A stretch of DNA of 64,000 nt from CAWEBF01 sp963807235 (GCA_963807235.1 CAWEBF010000008.1:62001-126000); one strand, 5' to 3'; positions 18,187 through 28,112 are shown, numbered from the stretch's first letter. Notes: generated by a model not told the origin, from the letters alone. Program-made: numbers and translations.

Positions 18187-19989
18187 ATGCTGAGCCCGCG
18201 ATGCCTCGTGCTCTTCGGATTGCTTGCGGGCGCCGCGGGGTGGCCGGTGCCTGTCGAAGCGCAAATCGATCTCTCAGGCGAATGGGGCGGCACCTTCCAC
18301 GAAGACCTGCCGCACCGCGGCGGCATGCGGCTTGGCGACTACACCGGCCTGCCGCTGAACGAGGCCGGGTTCCGCAAGGCGGCCAGCTGGGACGAGTCCG
18401 CGCGCTCGACCAGCGAGCGCCAGTGCATCCCGCACGTTGCCACGTACGCGCTCCGCGGTCCTGCCACGATTCGCTTGTCGAAGGTCGTGGATCCAGACTC
18501 CGGCCAGCTCATCGCTTACAGCCTGATGGGCAGCTACGGGCGGCCGCGCACCATCTGGATGGACGGGCGCGCGCATCCCAACGATCTCGCGCCTCACACA
18601 TGGGCGGGATTCTCCACCGGCCGGTGGAACCGCAACACGCTCGTCGTCACCACCACGCACATCAAGACGGGCTGGCTCCAGCGCAACGGCGCACCAACGA
18701 GCGACCTCGCGACCATGACGGAGCACTTCATCCGCCACGGCAGCCACCTGATGGTGATGAGCTTCGTGAAGGATCCCGTCTTCCTGTCCGAGCCGATGGT
18801 GCGCACCACCAACTTCGTGGCGAGTCCCCTGGCCAACGCGAACGCGTGGGGCGCCTGCGGGCCCGCGCAGGTGGTGGACGAGATCCCCGGCAGCCCACGC
18901 GGCCGCGTGCCGCACTACCTGCCGGAGCAGACCGGGCACATCGAGGAGTTCCTGCGCGACGCCGGCGTGCCGGTGGAGGGCGTGCGCGACGGAGCCGCAA
19001 CGCTCTATCCGGAATACGCCGCTCGCGTGCGCTCGATCCCGGCTGGCGCGCCACGGGTCACGCTGCCGCCACCCACCACGCCGTCGCCCATCCGCACGCT
19101 GCCACCGTCTTCGGGGGAGGTGCGCGTCACGCGCGTGCAAGGCAACGTGTACCTGCTGGCCGGCGCCGGCGGCCACATCGCGGCGCAAGTGGGAGACGAC
19201 GGCGTGCTGCTGGTGGACACCGGGCCGGGAGCGCTCACCGACAAAGTGCTTGCCGCGGTGCGGCAACTGTCCGACAAGCCGATTCGCGTCATCGTCAACA
19301 CCCACGCGCATCCGGACCGTGTAGGCGGCAATGAAACGCTGGCCAAGGCCGGCGTGCGCCTCGGCGGCGGCCTGGTGGTGGCAGGTCCGGCGGGCACCGG
19401 CGCGTCCATCGTCGCTCACGAGAACGTGCTCGCCAGCGTCAGCGCGCCCACGGGCACCGCGTCCCCGATACCGGTGGCTGCCTGGCCCACCGACGCGTAC
19501 CCCGGCGAATCCAAGGACATGTTCGTCAACGGCGAGGCGATCCAGCTGCTGCACCAGCCCGCCGCGCACACCCGAGGCGACAGCGTGGTGTTCTTCCGTC
19601 GCTCCGACGTCGTCGTGACAGGCGACCTGGTGGACCTGACCAGCTATCCGACGATCGACGTGAAGGCTGGCGGCACGTTCGCCGGTCTGCTGGCGGCCGT
19701 GAACCGCATCATCGACATCACCATCCCGCGCGACTGGCAGGAGGGCGGCACGATGGTGATTCCAGGTCGCGGCCGCATCGCCGACGAGGCCGACGTCGTC
19801 GAGTATCGCGACATGCTGACCATCGTCGGCGATCGCATTGCGGCGCTGGTGAAACAGGGCCGGACGCTCGAACAGGTGAAGGCGGCGCGCCCCACGTTCG
19901 AGTACGACGGCCGGTACGGCGTGACCAGCGGCGACTGGACCACGGAGATGTTCGTCGAGGCGATCTATCGCGAGAAGGCGGCACGGTGA
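18187..19989 (+). CDS. Secreted fusion: paralogous family domain (member 2) plus metallo-beta-lactamase fold; module 1
   Basis: A 600-residue protein. ATG 18187 gives a clean signal peptide (MLSPRCLVLFGLLAGAAGWP), while an upstream ATG at 18136 lies in the repeat and is unlikely. The N-terminal half (to about residue 300) carries the paralogous core: RTIWMDGRAHP, GRWNRNTLVVTTTH and SFVKDPVFLSEP. The C-terminal half is an MBL fold: GDDGVLLVDTGPG, NTHAHPDRVGG and later PAAHTRGDS and TGDLVDL. The first metal motif has Arg378 where the DH histidine is usual, and the final PGHG is PGRG, so metal binding may differ. It heads module 1. Confidence 0.72.
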   Translation: MLSPRCLVLFGLLAGAAGWPVPVEAQIDLSGEWGGTFHEDLPHRGGMRLGDYTGLPLNEAGFRKAASWDESARSTSERQCIPHVATYALRGPATIRLSKVVDPDSGQLIAYSLMGSYGRPRTIWMDGRAHPNDLAPHTWAGFSTGRWNRNTLVVTTTHIKTGWLQRNGAPTSDLATMTEHFIRHGSHLMVMSFVKDPVFLSEPMVRTTNFVASPLANANAWGACGPAQVVDEIPGSPRGRVPHYLPEQTGHIEEFLRDAGVPVEGVRDGAATLYPEYAARVRSIPAGAPRVTLPPPTTPSPIRTLPPSSGEVRVTRVQGNVYLLAGAGGHIAAQVGDDGVLLVDTGPGALTDKVLAAVRQLSDKPIRVIVNTHAHPDRVGGNETLAKAGVRLGGGLVVAGPAGTGASIVAHENVLASVSAPTGTASPIPVAAWPTDAYPGESKDMFVNGEAIQLLHQPAAHTRGDSVVFFRRSDVVVTGDLVDLTSYPTIDVKAGGTFAGLLAAVNRIIDITIPRDWQEGGTMVIPGRGRIADEADVVEYRDMLTIVGDRIAALVKQGRTLEQVKAARPTFEYDGRYGVTSGDWTTEMFVEAIYREKAAR

Positions 19990-20777
19990 GCATGCGCTGG
20001 CGCGCACGCAGGTGGGCATGCGCCATCGTCCTGGCCGCCGCCTGCGCCGGCTCGCCCGCGGCCCAGGCGCCTCAGGCGCCGGCGCCCCGAGTGCCGGCCA
20101 CGCCGCGCGCCGCGGCGCCCATCGACCTCACGGGGCAATGGGTATCCGTGGTCAGCGAGGACTGGCGCTGGCGAATGCTCGTCCCGAAGAAGGGCGACTA
20201 CGCGAGCGTGCCCCTCAACGCCGAAGGGCGCAAGGCGGCCGACGCGTGGGATCCCGCCAGGATGGACGCCGACGGGTGCCGGCCCTACGGGGCGGCTGGC
20301 GTGATGCGCGTGCCAGGACGCATTCGCGTCTCGTGGGAGAACGACACGACACTCAAGATCGACACCGATGCGGGCCTGCAGACCCGGCGGCTCCGGTTCG
20401 GCGCGGCCCCACCCACACCAGCAACCCGTTCCTGGCAGGGGCAGTCCGCCGCGGAGTGGGAGCAGATACTCCAGCCCGGAGGGCTGGGCGTGAGCCTGCA
20501 GACGGCGCCGCCTCGCGTGGGATCGCTCAAGGTCACCACCACGCTCATGCGTCCGGGATACCTGCGGCGCAATGGCGTGCCGTATAGCGAAGGCGCCGTC
20601 ATGACGGAATACCTGGACCGCGTGTCACAGGACGGCGTCGAGTGGCTGACGGTTTACACGGTGCTGGAAGACGCGAGGTATCTCTCGCAGCCGTTCATTA
20701 CCAGCACGCACTTCAAGCGCGACACCGCACCGACCGCGTGGATGCCCACGCCGTGCGAGCCCGCCGCGAGCCGCTGA
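19986..20777 (+). CDS. Secreted protein of the paralogous family (divergent member 3)
   Basis: A 263-residue protein whose GTG at 19986 overlaps the previous stop as GTGA; the ATG at 19992 is an alternative. A signal region with a possible lipobox (LAAAC) is followed by an Ala/Pro-rich linker. The family features are weaker than in the other four copies but visible: IDLTGQWVSVVSEDW near the start matches DLSGEWGGTFHED of the upstream fusion, and the C-terminal PGYLRRNGVPYSEGAVMTEY resembles TGWLQRNGAPTSDLATMTEH. It probably works with the fusion protein in the same operon. The function is unknown. Confidence 0.6.
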   Translation: MSMRWRARRWACAIVLAAACAGSPAAQAPQAPAPRVPATPRAAAPIDLTGQWVSVVSEDWRWRMLVPKKGDYASVPLNAEGRKAADAWDPARMDADGCRPYGAAGVMRVPGRIRVSWENDTTLKIDTDAGLQTRRLRFGAAPPTPATRSWQGQSAAEWEQILQPGGLGVSLQTAPPRVGSLKVTTTLMRPGYLRRNGVPYSEGAVMTEYLDRVSQDGVEWLTVYTVLEDARYLSQPFITSTHFKRDTAPTAWMPTPCEPAASR

Positions 20778-20874
20778 CCGCCCAGCGCCGCGCTGCCCCG
20801 CCGCCCTCGCGGCAGCATTGACTTCGGAGCGTTTTCCGTCAGACTTGGGGCCTCTGTTCCAGGGACAACCGAGG

Positions 20875-23334
20875 ATGGCGAGCCGGACCGCGTGCGTAAT
20901 CGTGTGTGGCGCGCTCGTTGCCGCAAGCGGATACCCTCGCGCCCAGTCAGCCCCGCCGCCGGCGCCAACGCGCAGCGTGGTGCCTGGGCAATCGGCTCCC
21001 GACCTGCAGCGGCTTCTCGGGCAGTACTGCGTGACCTGCCACAACGCCCGGCTGAAGACCGCCGGGCTGGCGCTGGATCAGCTGGACCTGGCGCGACCGG
21101 ATCAGGATGCAGAGGCCTGGGAGAAGGTCGTCCGCAAGCTGCGAACCCATGAAATGCCGCCACCCGGCACGCCTCGCCCCGACAAGGCGGCCTACGAGCA
21201 CGCGGCCTCCGCGCTCGAGGGGGCGCTCGACGCGGCTGCCGCCGTGCGGCCACGCCCGGGGCGCGTGGCCGTGCACCGCCTGAATCGCACCGAGTACGCG
21301 AACGCCGTTCGCGACCTGTTGGCGCTCGAGGTGGACGTGAAGGCGCTGCTGCCGGCCGACGAGCCCGATCAGCAAGGCTTCGACAACGTGGCCAGCGTGC
21401 TGTCGGTGTCGCCGCGGCTGCTCGAGAACTATCTCTCGGCAGCGGCTGTGGTCAGCCGTCTCGCGATCGGAGACGCGGCAGCGGGCGTTTCGGAGGACAT
21501 TGTCCGTGTGCCGACTGCCATGGTCCAGGACGAGCGTGCCAGCGACGATCTGCCGTTCGGCTCCCGCGGCGGCACGTCGATCCGGTATCAGTTCCCCGTT
21601 GACGGCGAGTACCGCATCAAGGTGCTGCTGCGCCGGCAGCTGTACCTGTATCTCATTGGCATGGGGGAGCCCCAACAGATCGATATCCGGCTGGATGGCG
21701 CGCTGGTGCAGCGGTTCTCCGTGGGTGGAGAAGGGAAGGGAGCCACCGCGCCCGAAAGCTTTGCGGGCAACACGCAAGGCGACCCGGAGTGGGAGGTGTA
21801 CATGCACACGGCCGACGACGGCCTGGCGGTCCGTGTGCCTGTGAAGGCCGGCACGCACCGCGTCGGCGTGTCGTTCGTCCGGCGTGTGTGGGAACCGGAA
21901 GGGGTACTGCAGCCGCCGCAGCGCGGGTTCGCGCGCACGACCAACGAGCTGTACTTCGGCGACGCGGCCGTGGAAAGCGTGGCGATCGCCGGCCCGTATC
22001 AGCCAGCAGTGCGCGACGATACCGCCAGCCGCCGCGCGGTGTTCACCTGCCGGCCTGCGGCGTCCCGTCGAAGCTCGCCGGCGATCCAGGCGAGCGAAGA
22101 CGGATGCGCACGGAGCATCCTCTCCCGATTGGCCCGGCGCGCGTACCGGCGGCCCGTGTCCGATGCGGATCTCGAGCCGCTGATGGCGTTCTACAGGGCG
22201 GGGCGCGATGCGGAGGGCTTTGACGAGGGCATCAGGCGTGGTCTCCGCCGTCTCCTGTCCTCGCCCAGCTTCCTGTTCCGCGTCGAGCAGGATCCGAAGC
22301 GTGTGCCACCCGGCCAGGTGTATCGGGTTGCCGACATCGATCTCGCCTCTCGCCTCTCCTTCTTTCTGTGGAGCAGCGTTCCCGACGACGAGTTGCTGGA
22401 CGTCGCTGTTCGCGGCGGGCTGTCGGCGCGAACGGGGCTCGAAGGCCAGATCCGGCGCATGCTGGCCGACGCGCGCGCGCAGGCGTTGGTGGACAACTTC
22501 GCCAGCCAGTGGCTGTCGCTCGGCAAGCTGGCCGGCCTCGTGCCAGATGCCGACGCCTACCCCGAGTTCGACGAGAACCTTCGCGAGGCGTTCGGGCGCG
22601 AGACGCACCTCTTCGTCACCGACCAGTTCCGGCGCGACCGAGGCGTGCCCGAACTGGTGACGGCCAACCACAGCTTCGTCAACGAACGACTGGCGCGCCA
22701 CTACGGGATCCCCCACGTGTACGGCAGCCACTTTCGGGCAGTCACGTTCTCCGACGGCGTCCGCGGCGGGTTGCTGGGTCAGGGCAGCCTGCTGGCGGTG
22801 ACGTCGTACCCCAACCGCACCTCGCCCGTGGTTCGTGGGCGGTGGATCCTGGAAAACGTGCTGGGGTCGCCGCCACCGGCACCGCCTCCCGACGTTCCGT
22901 CGCTGCAGGACGATGCGGCGGGCCGTCCCCGCTCGATCCGTGACCAGATGGAGGCCCACCGCCGGAACCCGGCGTGCGCAGCTTGCCACGTCCGCATGGA
23001 CCCGCTCGGGTTCTCGCTCGAACACTTCGACGCCCTCGGGAAGTGGCGAACCGAGAGTGACGGGAGCCCCGTTGATGCGTCGGCGCGTCTACCCGACGGA
23101 ACGACGTTTCACGGCGCCGCCGGACTGCGTCAGCTTGTCGCGGCACACGAGGCGGAGTTCGTGCAGACGTTCACTCAGAAGCTCCTGGCCTACGCGCTCG
23201 GGCGTGGTCTGGGCCCCGAGGATCAGCCGGCTGTTCGCAAGGTGGTGCGCGAAGCCGCGCGCGACGGCTATCGCTGGTCCGCGGTGATTCGAGGCGTGGC
23301 CACCAGCGTTCCCTTCACGGAGTCGGTCCGATGA
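20875..23334 (+). CDS. Multidomain c-type cytochrome, DUF1587/1595/1592/1588/1585 (module 1)
   Basis: An 819-residue protein starting at ATG 20875 (signal peptide MASRTACVIVCGALVAASGY). Domains in order: a c-type haem site CVTCH; DUF1587 (RLNRTEYANAVRDLL); a ligand-binding-like middle; DUF1595 (LARRAYRRPV); DUF1592 (LASRLSFFLWSSVPDDELLD); DUF1588 with LLGQGSLLAVTSYPNRTSPV and a second CxxCH (CAACHVRMDPLGF); and DUF1585 (QKLLAYALGRGL). The family is abundant in Planctomycetes and Acidobacteriota, and its substrate is unknown. Its stop overlaps the DUF1552 start as ATGA, so the two are coupled. Confidence 0.85.
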   Translation: MASRTACVIVCGALVAASGYPRAQSAPPPAPTRSVVPGQSAPDLQRLLGQYCVTCHNARLKTAGLALDQLDLARPDQDAEAWEKVVRKLRTHEMPPPGTPRPDKAAYEHAASALEGALDAAAAVRPRPGRVAVHRLNRTEYANAVRDLLALEVDVKALLPADEPDQQGFDNVASVLSVSPRLLENYLSAAAVVSRLAIGDAAAGVSEDIVRVPTAMVQDERASDDLPFGSRGGTSIRYQFPVDGEYRIKVLLRRQLYLYLIGMGEPQQIDIRLDGALVQRFSVGGEGKGATAPESFAGNTQGDPEWEVYMHTADDGLAVRVPVKAGTHRVGVSFVRRVWEPEGVLQPPQRGFARTTNELYFGDAAVESVAIAGPYQPAVRDDTASRRAVFTCRPAASRRSSPAIQASEDGCARSILSRLARRAYRRPVSDADLEPLMAFYRAGRDAEGFDEGIRRGLRRLLSSPSFLFRVEQDPKRVPPGQVYRVADIDLASRLSFFLWSSVPDDELLDVAVRGGLSARTGLEGQIRRMLADARAQALVDNFASQWLSLGKLAGLVPDADAYPEFDENLREAFGRETHLFVTDQFRRDRGVPELVTANHSFVNERLARHYGIPHVYGSHFRAVTFSDGVRGGLLGQGSLLAVTSYPNRTSPVVRGRWILENVLGSPPPAPPPDVPSLQDDAAGRPRSIRDQMEAHRRNPACAACHVRMDPLGFSLEHFDALGKWRTESDGSPVDASARLPDGTTFHGAAGLRQLVAAHEAEFVQTFTQKLLAYALGRGLGPEDQPAVRKVVREAARDGYRWSAVIRGVATSVPFTESVR

Positions 23335-24683
23335 TGATCACGAGAAAAGCGATCCCGCGGCGGACGATGCTTCGAGGGCTCGGCGTGACGCTGGCCTTGC
23401 CCCTCCTCGACGGCATGGTGCCGGCGCTCACGGCGCTGCGCCAGACCGCTGCGCGTCCGGTGACGCGGTTCGGAGTCATGTACGTGCCCAACGGCATGAT
23501 CATGGACCAGTGGACGCCGGCTGCCGAGGGCGCGGGCTACGATCTGACGCCGACGCTCAGCCCGCTGGCGCCGCACAAGGATCACATCCTCGTGCTCAGC
23601 CACATGGCCTGTGTTCCGACGCCTGGACGGCCCGGCGGCGCGCACGCCAAGGCCAGCACGCGCTTCTTGACCGACGTCTCGCCGCCCACGAGCGAGACCT
23701 GGCTCGACGCCGGCATCTCCGTGGATCAGATCCTGGCGAAGCAGATCGGTGCGTCAACCCAGGTCGCGTCGCTCGAACTGGCGGTCGAGTCGTCGGAAAC
23801 GGCGGGTGCCTGCGACGTCGGGTTCGCCTGCGCCTACACCAACACGCTCTCTTGGCTGGGGCCGGCCACGCCGCTGCCAACGGAAAACAACCCCCGGGTG
23901 TTGTTCGAGCGGCTTTTCGGCGACAGCCGGACCACCGATCCCCGGGCACGTGCCGCGCGCCTGCGCGAGGATCGCAGCGTGCTCGACTCCGTGAAAGGCG
24001 AGCTGGCAACGCTCCAGGGCACGATCGGCCCCGGCGATCGGGCGAAGCTGTCCGAATACCTCGAGTCGGTGCGCGACGTCGAGCGCCGCATCCAGGCGGC
24101 CGAGTTGCGCGGTGTTTCCGAGGTGACGGTTCTCGAGCGGCCCGCGGGGATCCCCGCGTCCTACGACGATCACGTCAAGCTGATGTGCGACCTGCAAGTC
24201 CTCGCCTATCAGACCGATCTGACCCGGGTCGCCACGTTCATGCTTGGGCGGGAGTTCAGCGGCGTCACGTATCCGCAGATCGGAGTCCCCGACGCACACC
24301 ACCCGATCACCCACCACCAGCAGGAAGCCGAGAAGATCGCCAAGGTGGTGAAGATCAACCACTACCACGTCACGCAGTTCGCCTATCTGCTGGACAAGAT
24401 GCGATCGACGCCCGACGGCGACGGTTCGCTGCTCGATCACTCGATGCTGATGTACGGCGCCGGCATCGGCGAGTGCAACGCGCACGATCCGCGCCACATC
24501 CCCCTCCTCCTGGCAGGCGGCGCGTCGGGCCATCTGAAAGGCGGCCGCCACATCCGCTATCCCAAGGAAACGCCGCTGGCAAACCTGCACCTGACGCTGC
24601 TCGACATGCTGGGTGTGCGGCTGGAGCGCATCGGCGACAGCACCGGGCGGTTGGACGATAAGGTGCTAGCGGGGTTGGGATAG
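23331..24683 (+). CDS. DUF1552 protein, Tat-exported (module 1)
   Basis: A 450-residue DUF1552 protein. The N-terminus has a Tat-like signal (RRTMLRGLGVTLALPLLDGM), which implies export after folding, possibly with a bound cofactor or metal. Family landmarks include FGVMYVPNGMIMDQWTP near residue 45, LGREFSGVTYPQIGVPDAHH with several histidines, and the C-terminal LLAGGASGHLKGGRHIRY. DUF1552 genes are commonly found next to DUF1592 cytochromes; the reaction is unknown. It overlaps the cytochrome gene by 4 bases. A heptamer array separates it from the ankyrin gene. Confidence 0.85.
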   Translation: MMITRKAIPRRTMLRGLGVTLALPLLDGMVPALTALRQTAARPVTRFGVMYVPNGMIMDQWTPAAEGAGYDLTPTLSPLAPHKDHILVLSHMACVPTPGRPGGAHAKASTRFLTDVSPPTSETWLDAGISVDQILAKQIGASTQVASLELAVESSETAGACDVGFACAYTNTLSWLGPATPLPTENNPRVLFERLFGDSRTTDPRARAARLREDRSVLDSVKGELATLQGTIGPGDRAKLSEYLESVRDVERRIQAAELRGVSEVTVLERPAGIPASYDDHVKLMCDLQVLAYQTDLTRVATFMLGREFSGVTYPQIGVPDAHHPITHHQQEAEKIAKVVKINHYHVTQFAYLLDKMRSTPDGDGSLLDHSMLMYGAGIGECNAHDPRHIPLLLAGGASGHLKGGRHIRYPKETPLANLHLTLLDMLGVRLERIGDSTGRLDDKVLAGLG

Positions 24684-24700
24684 CAGGTCGCAAAGTTTGT

Positions 24701-24721
24701 AATTGTGAATTGTGAATTGTG
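24701..24721 (+). repeat. Heptamer tandem repeat, three copies of AATTGTG plus a partial fourth
   Basis: Three perfect AATTGTG units are followed by AATTGAC. The array fills the gap between the DUF1552 stop and the ankyrin gene, and its last unit provides the TTG that may serve as that gene's start. Confidence 0.85.
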
Positions 24722-24723
24722 AA

Positions 24724-26201
24724 TTGACACGCTTCGCCGAGGCCTTTTGCGCCGTGATCGCCCTGGGCGCAGCGCCTGCCGGCGCGCGCCGGGAGAGCTC
24801 CCGCTGATTGACGCGGTGCGCGCGCGCGATCTCGGGCGGGCACGTGCTTTGGTGACGCGGGGCGCCGACGTCAACGCGCCGCAGGGCGACGGCGCGACGG
24901 CGCTGCACTGGGCGGTGCACCTCGACGATTCCGCGGCGGTCACCTGCTCCTGGAGTGCCGGCGCTCGTGCCGGCGCCGCCGACGACACGGGCGCGACACC
25001 GCTGTTTCTGGCGTGTGTGAACCGGAGCGGCGGGATGGTGGAGCGCCTGCTGAACGCGGGCGCCGACGCCAACGCCGCGTTGCTCAGCGGGGAAACCGTG
25101 CTGATGACCTGTGCTCGAACTGGCGACGCCCGTGGCGTGCGCGCACTGCTCGGGCGCGGTGCCCAGGTGAATGCGAGGGAGCCGGCCCACAGCCAGACGG
25201 CGCTGATGTGGGCCGCGGCGCGGGGCCATGCCGAGGCCGTTCAGGCGCTCTTGGTGGCGGGCGCGGACCTGCGTGCCCGGTCGCGCGCCTACACGCAGAC
25301 GGTCACGAGCGAAGTGACGCAGCGTGCGGGCCGCGAAGAGCTGAACTACGGCATCATCCGCGGCGGCAGCACGCCGCTGATCTTTGCCGCGCGGTCGGGT
25401 GACGTCGCGTCGGCACGCCTGCTGCTGGCGGCCGGCGCCGACGCGAACGATTCGACGCCAGAGGGCGCCAGTGCGCTGGTCGTGGCGGCGCACAGCGGAC
25501 ACACGGGCGTGGCGACGTTGCTCCTGGAGCGCGACGCAAGCCCAGACGCCGCGGCAATCGGCTATTCGGCGCTGCACGCTGCCGTGCTCCGAGGCGATCT
25601 GGCGCTCGTGAAGGCTCTCATCGCGCATCGTGCCAACCTGAATGCGGTCCTCACGAAGGGCACACCGATGCGCCGCAACAGCCAGGACTTCGAGCTGCCA
25701 CGCGTGCTGCTGGGTGCCACGCCGTACTTGCTCGCCGCCAGGTTCCTGGAGCCCGGGATCATGCGCGCTCTGGCGGCCGCGGGGGCCGACACGCGGAAGA
25801 CGATGGCCGACGGCGCCACCCCCCTGATGGCAGCAGCAGGCATGGGCATCGCTCCGCCCGCGGTGGGCGAGCGGCGCGGCAACGATCGGCGAGGGCTCTC
25901 GATTCTCGACGGGGGAAGGGTCGAGCCGGATGACCGCGTGGTCGAGACTGTCAGAACGGCGCTCGACCTGGGAAGCGACATCGACGCCATCAATCCCACC
26001 GGCGAGACCGCGCTCCACGTCGCCGCCGCGCAGGGCCGGGACGCCGTGACACAGTTGCTGGTCGAGGCGGGCGCGTCGCTCGGGATCCGCAACCGCCGTG
26101 GCCAGACGCCCCTCGGAGTGCTGCTTGCTCGTCCGGCCCCGGAGGCCACCAGCCGGACGGCGCTCGCGGGCCTGATGCGCCAGCGCGGCGCCGTTGATTG
26201 A
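24724..26201 (+). CDS. Exported ankyrin-repeat protein (module 1), frameshifted near its start
   Basis: About 490 residues with eight or more ankyrin repeats of the usual type (DGATALHWAVH, TALMWAAARGHAEAVQALLVAGADL, TALHVAAAQGRDAVTQLLVEAGA). The TTG at 24724 encodes a signal-like segment (MTRFAEAFCAVIALGAAPAG), but that frame stops near 24808. The repeats are read in another frame starting with PLIDAVRARD, so a one-base indel near 24785 is likely. Residues around 24940 (AVTCSWSAGARA) also look locally scrambled. Ankyrin proteins bind other proteins; here the partners may be the cytochrome and DUF1552 protein encoded upstream. Confidence 0.8.
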
Positions 26202-26205
26202 GCGC

Positions 26206-26211
26206 TACAAT
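26206..26211 (+). promoter_or_regulatory. Possible -10 element TACAAT before the FAH-family gene
   Basis: TACAAT lies 31 bases before ATG 26237, right after the ankyrin stop. This suggests the FAH gene may have its own promoter rather than only reading through from module 1. Confidence 0.3.
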
Positions 26212-26236
26212 CGGTCCCGCCATATCGGAGGCGTAG

Positions 26237-27334
26237 ATGACACGACTATGTGGAACGGCTGTCGCGCTGATAGCAGCGGCGACCGCCCTGGTACAGACCC
26301 AAGCGGCCACGCCGGCCTTCAAGCTGGGCACATTCGAACGGCAGGGTCGCCCGTTCGTGGGCATCGTGCTGCGTGAGTCGGTGGTCGTGGACTTGGCCGC
26401 CGCGCACGCCGCCATCAAAACGGGCGCCACGGCCACGGCTGCGCCCACCGACATGAAGGACCTGATCGCGCGATACGACACCGGCGTGCGCGCGCGCATC
26501 GTGGAGATCGTGCGCTCGGTAGGCGACAGCCGCCCGTCCTACGTCTACGACGTGAAGGCGCTGAAGATCCTGCCGCCCATCATGTACCCGACCACGATGC
26601 TCAACGTGGCCGTGAACTACCGCGAGCACGACATCGAGATGGCGCGTAACCGTGCCGCCGGCACACCGCCGCCCACAGCCGGCAACGCGCCGGCCGGCAC
26701 GGTGAGCGCGCCGGGGATCTGGGAGCGCGCGGCGGGCGACATGCGCTGGAACCCGTTCATGTTCATCAAGACGGCCGGCGCGATCGTCGCCGAAGGCGAG
26801 AACGTGCGCCTGCCGATGGGGCGGACGCAGATCGAGTGGGAGTGCGAGCTGGGCGTGGTGATCGGCAAGCCGGCGGGCCGCGTGCCGCAGGCGCAGGCGA
26901 TGGACTACGTGTTCGGCTACACGCTGGAGAACGACATGTCCGACCGCGGCGGGCGCGGCGACACCCGCTTCGGGTCCGATTGGCTCATCACCAAGAACCA
27001 CGACACGTTTGCACCCATGGGCCCGTACATCACGCCCAAGGAGTTCATCAAGGACGTCGGCAACATGGGGATGAAGTTCTCGCTGAACGGGCAGCTGCTG
27101 CAGGAAGGCACCACGGCGCAGATGATCCACACCGTGCCCGAGCAGATCGTCTACGCCAGCAACATCATCACCTTGCGCCCCGGCGACGTGATCGCCACAG
27201 GCACGCCCCCCGGCGTGGGATCGGCGCGCAACCCGCCGATTCTGCTCAAGGCCGGGGATCGCATGACGTGCACCTATGACGGCGTGGGGACGCTGACCAA
27301 TCCGGTTGTGGCAACGCAGGCCGCGAGCCGATAG
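26237..27334 (+). CDS. Exported fumarylacetoacetate hydrolase (FAH)-family protein
   Basis: A 365-residue protein. After a signal peptide (MTRLCGTAVALIAAATALVQ) it has the FAH fold: LNVAVNYREHDIEM, the metal-binding ExE in WECELGVVIGKPAG, then YTLENDMSDR providing the third acidic ligand, and GDVIATGTPPGVG near the end. The family cleaves or isomerises beta-diketo acids with Mg2+ or Mn2+ and is normally cytoplasmic, so the signal peptide is unusual. An insertion rich in Pro, Gly and Ala (about residues 140-160) follows the first motif. Confidence 0.82.
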   Translation: MTRLCGTAVALIAAATALVQTQAATPAFKLGTFERQGRPFVGIVLRESVVVDLAAAHAAIKTGATATAAPTDMKDLIARYDTGVRARIVEIVRSVGDSRPSYVYDVKALKILPPIMYPTTMLNVAVNYREHDIEMARNRAAGTPPPTAGNAPAGTVSAPGIWERAAGDMRWNPFMFIKTAGAIVAEGENVRLPMGRTQIEWECELGVVIGKPAGRVPQAQAMDYVFGYTLENDMSDRGGRGDTRFGSDWLITKNHDTFAPMGPYITPKEFIKDVGNMGMKFSLNGQLLQEGTTAQMIHTVPEQIVYASNIITLRPGDVIATGTPPGVGSARNPPILLKAGDRMTCTYDGVGTLTNPVVATQAASR

Positions 27335-27394
27335 GCTACGGCCGCGCGACTACGGCCGGCGCGGAGGTGTTCGGGGATTCACAGGAGGAACGCC

Positions 27395-28105
27395 ATGCGG
27401 TTGATTCCGGCGGCCTTGATCGTCGCACTCTCGGCGCCCGCGTTCGCGCAGGACTGGGCCCCCATGACCAGCACGGAGGACGGCTTCCGCGCGAACTATC
27501 CCGGCCAGCCCAAGGTCGAGCAGACGACCTACAACACGGAGTTCCGGATGCCGTTGCCGGCCCGCGTGTACCGGGCGTCGGACGCCCTGGGCCGCTATAC
27601 GACGACGGTCGTGGACTACCGCGAGATCGAACGTCTGCACACCGAGCGCGCCGCGAAATGCCTGGCCGCCAAGGGCGCCGACCTCAAGGACGGCGACGCC
27701 TGCCAGAACGACTTCCGCATCGACGTGGCGGGGGCCATGGATCACGCCGCGTGGAATTTCCTGAAGCGCGACGGCGTGAAGATCACGCAGTACGGGCTCT
27801 ACTTCGTGGAGATGGTGACCGGCCGGCTGCTGCAGATGACCAATCCGGACCGGTCGCGCACCTATGCCGCGTTCCACCAGCACGCGGGGCGCCTGTACAT
27901 CCACGAGGCCACCGTGCCGGCGGGGATGCCTGAGCCGATCCTGTTCATGCAGTCGTTGGCGTGGGTGAACGACAAGGGGTTGGCGATTCGCTATCGGACC
28001 CTGTACACCGAGGGGTACGGCGACTGGCGGTATCCGCATCCGCAGCCGCCGCACACGCTTCGGGATCTCGACGCGTCGGTCGATCGGCCCGCCAGGCCGC
28101 AGTGA
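27395..28105 (+). CDS. Secreted protein of unknown function
   Basis: A 236-residue protein from ATG 27395, with a strong GGAGG ribosome site 9 bases upstream and a signal peptide ending near APAFAQ. The mature part is soluble and rich in aromatic and charged residues; two cysteines (AAKCLAAKG and GDACQNDF) are spaced to form a disulfide. The body has the look of a small alpha/beta domain (DGFRANYPGQPKVEQTTY; GRLYIHEATVPAGMPEP). I do not recognise the family. It lies 7 bases upstream of the DUF6152 gene and is probably co-transcribed with it. Confidence 0.65.
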   Translation: MRLIPAALIVALSAPAFAQDWAPMTSTEDGFRANYPGQPKVEQTTYNTEFRMPLPARVYRASDALGRYTTTVVDYREIERLHTERAAKCLAAKGADLKDGDACQNDFRIDVAGAMDHAAWNFLKRDGVKITQYGLYFVEMVTGRLLQMTNPDRSRTYAAFHQHAGRLYIHEATVPAGMPEPILFMQSLAWVNDKGLAIRYRTLYTEGYGDWRYPHPQPPHTLRDLDASVDRPARPQ

Positions 28106-28112
28106 GGCGATC

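Noticed and set aside
27334..27362. A two-copy repeat of CTACGGCCG as a seventh heptamer array
   Set aside because: Only two imperfect 14-base copies are present, too few to call an array.
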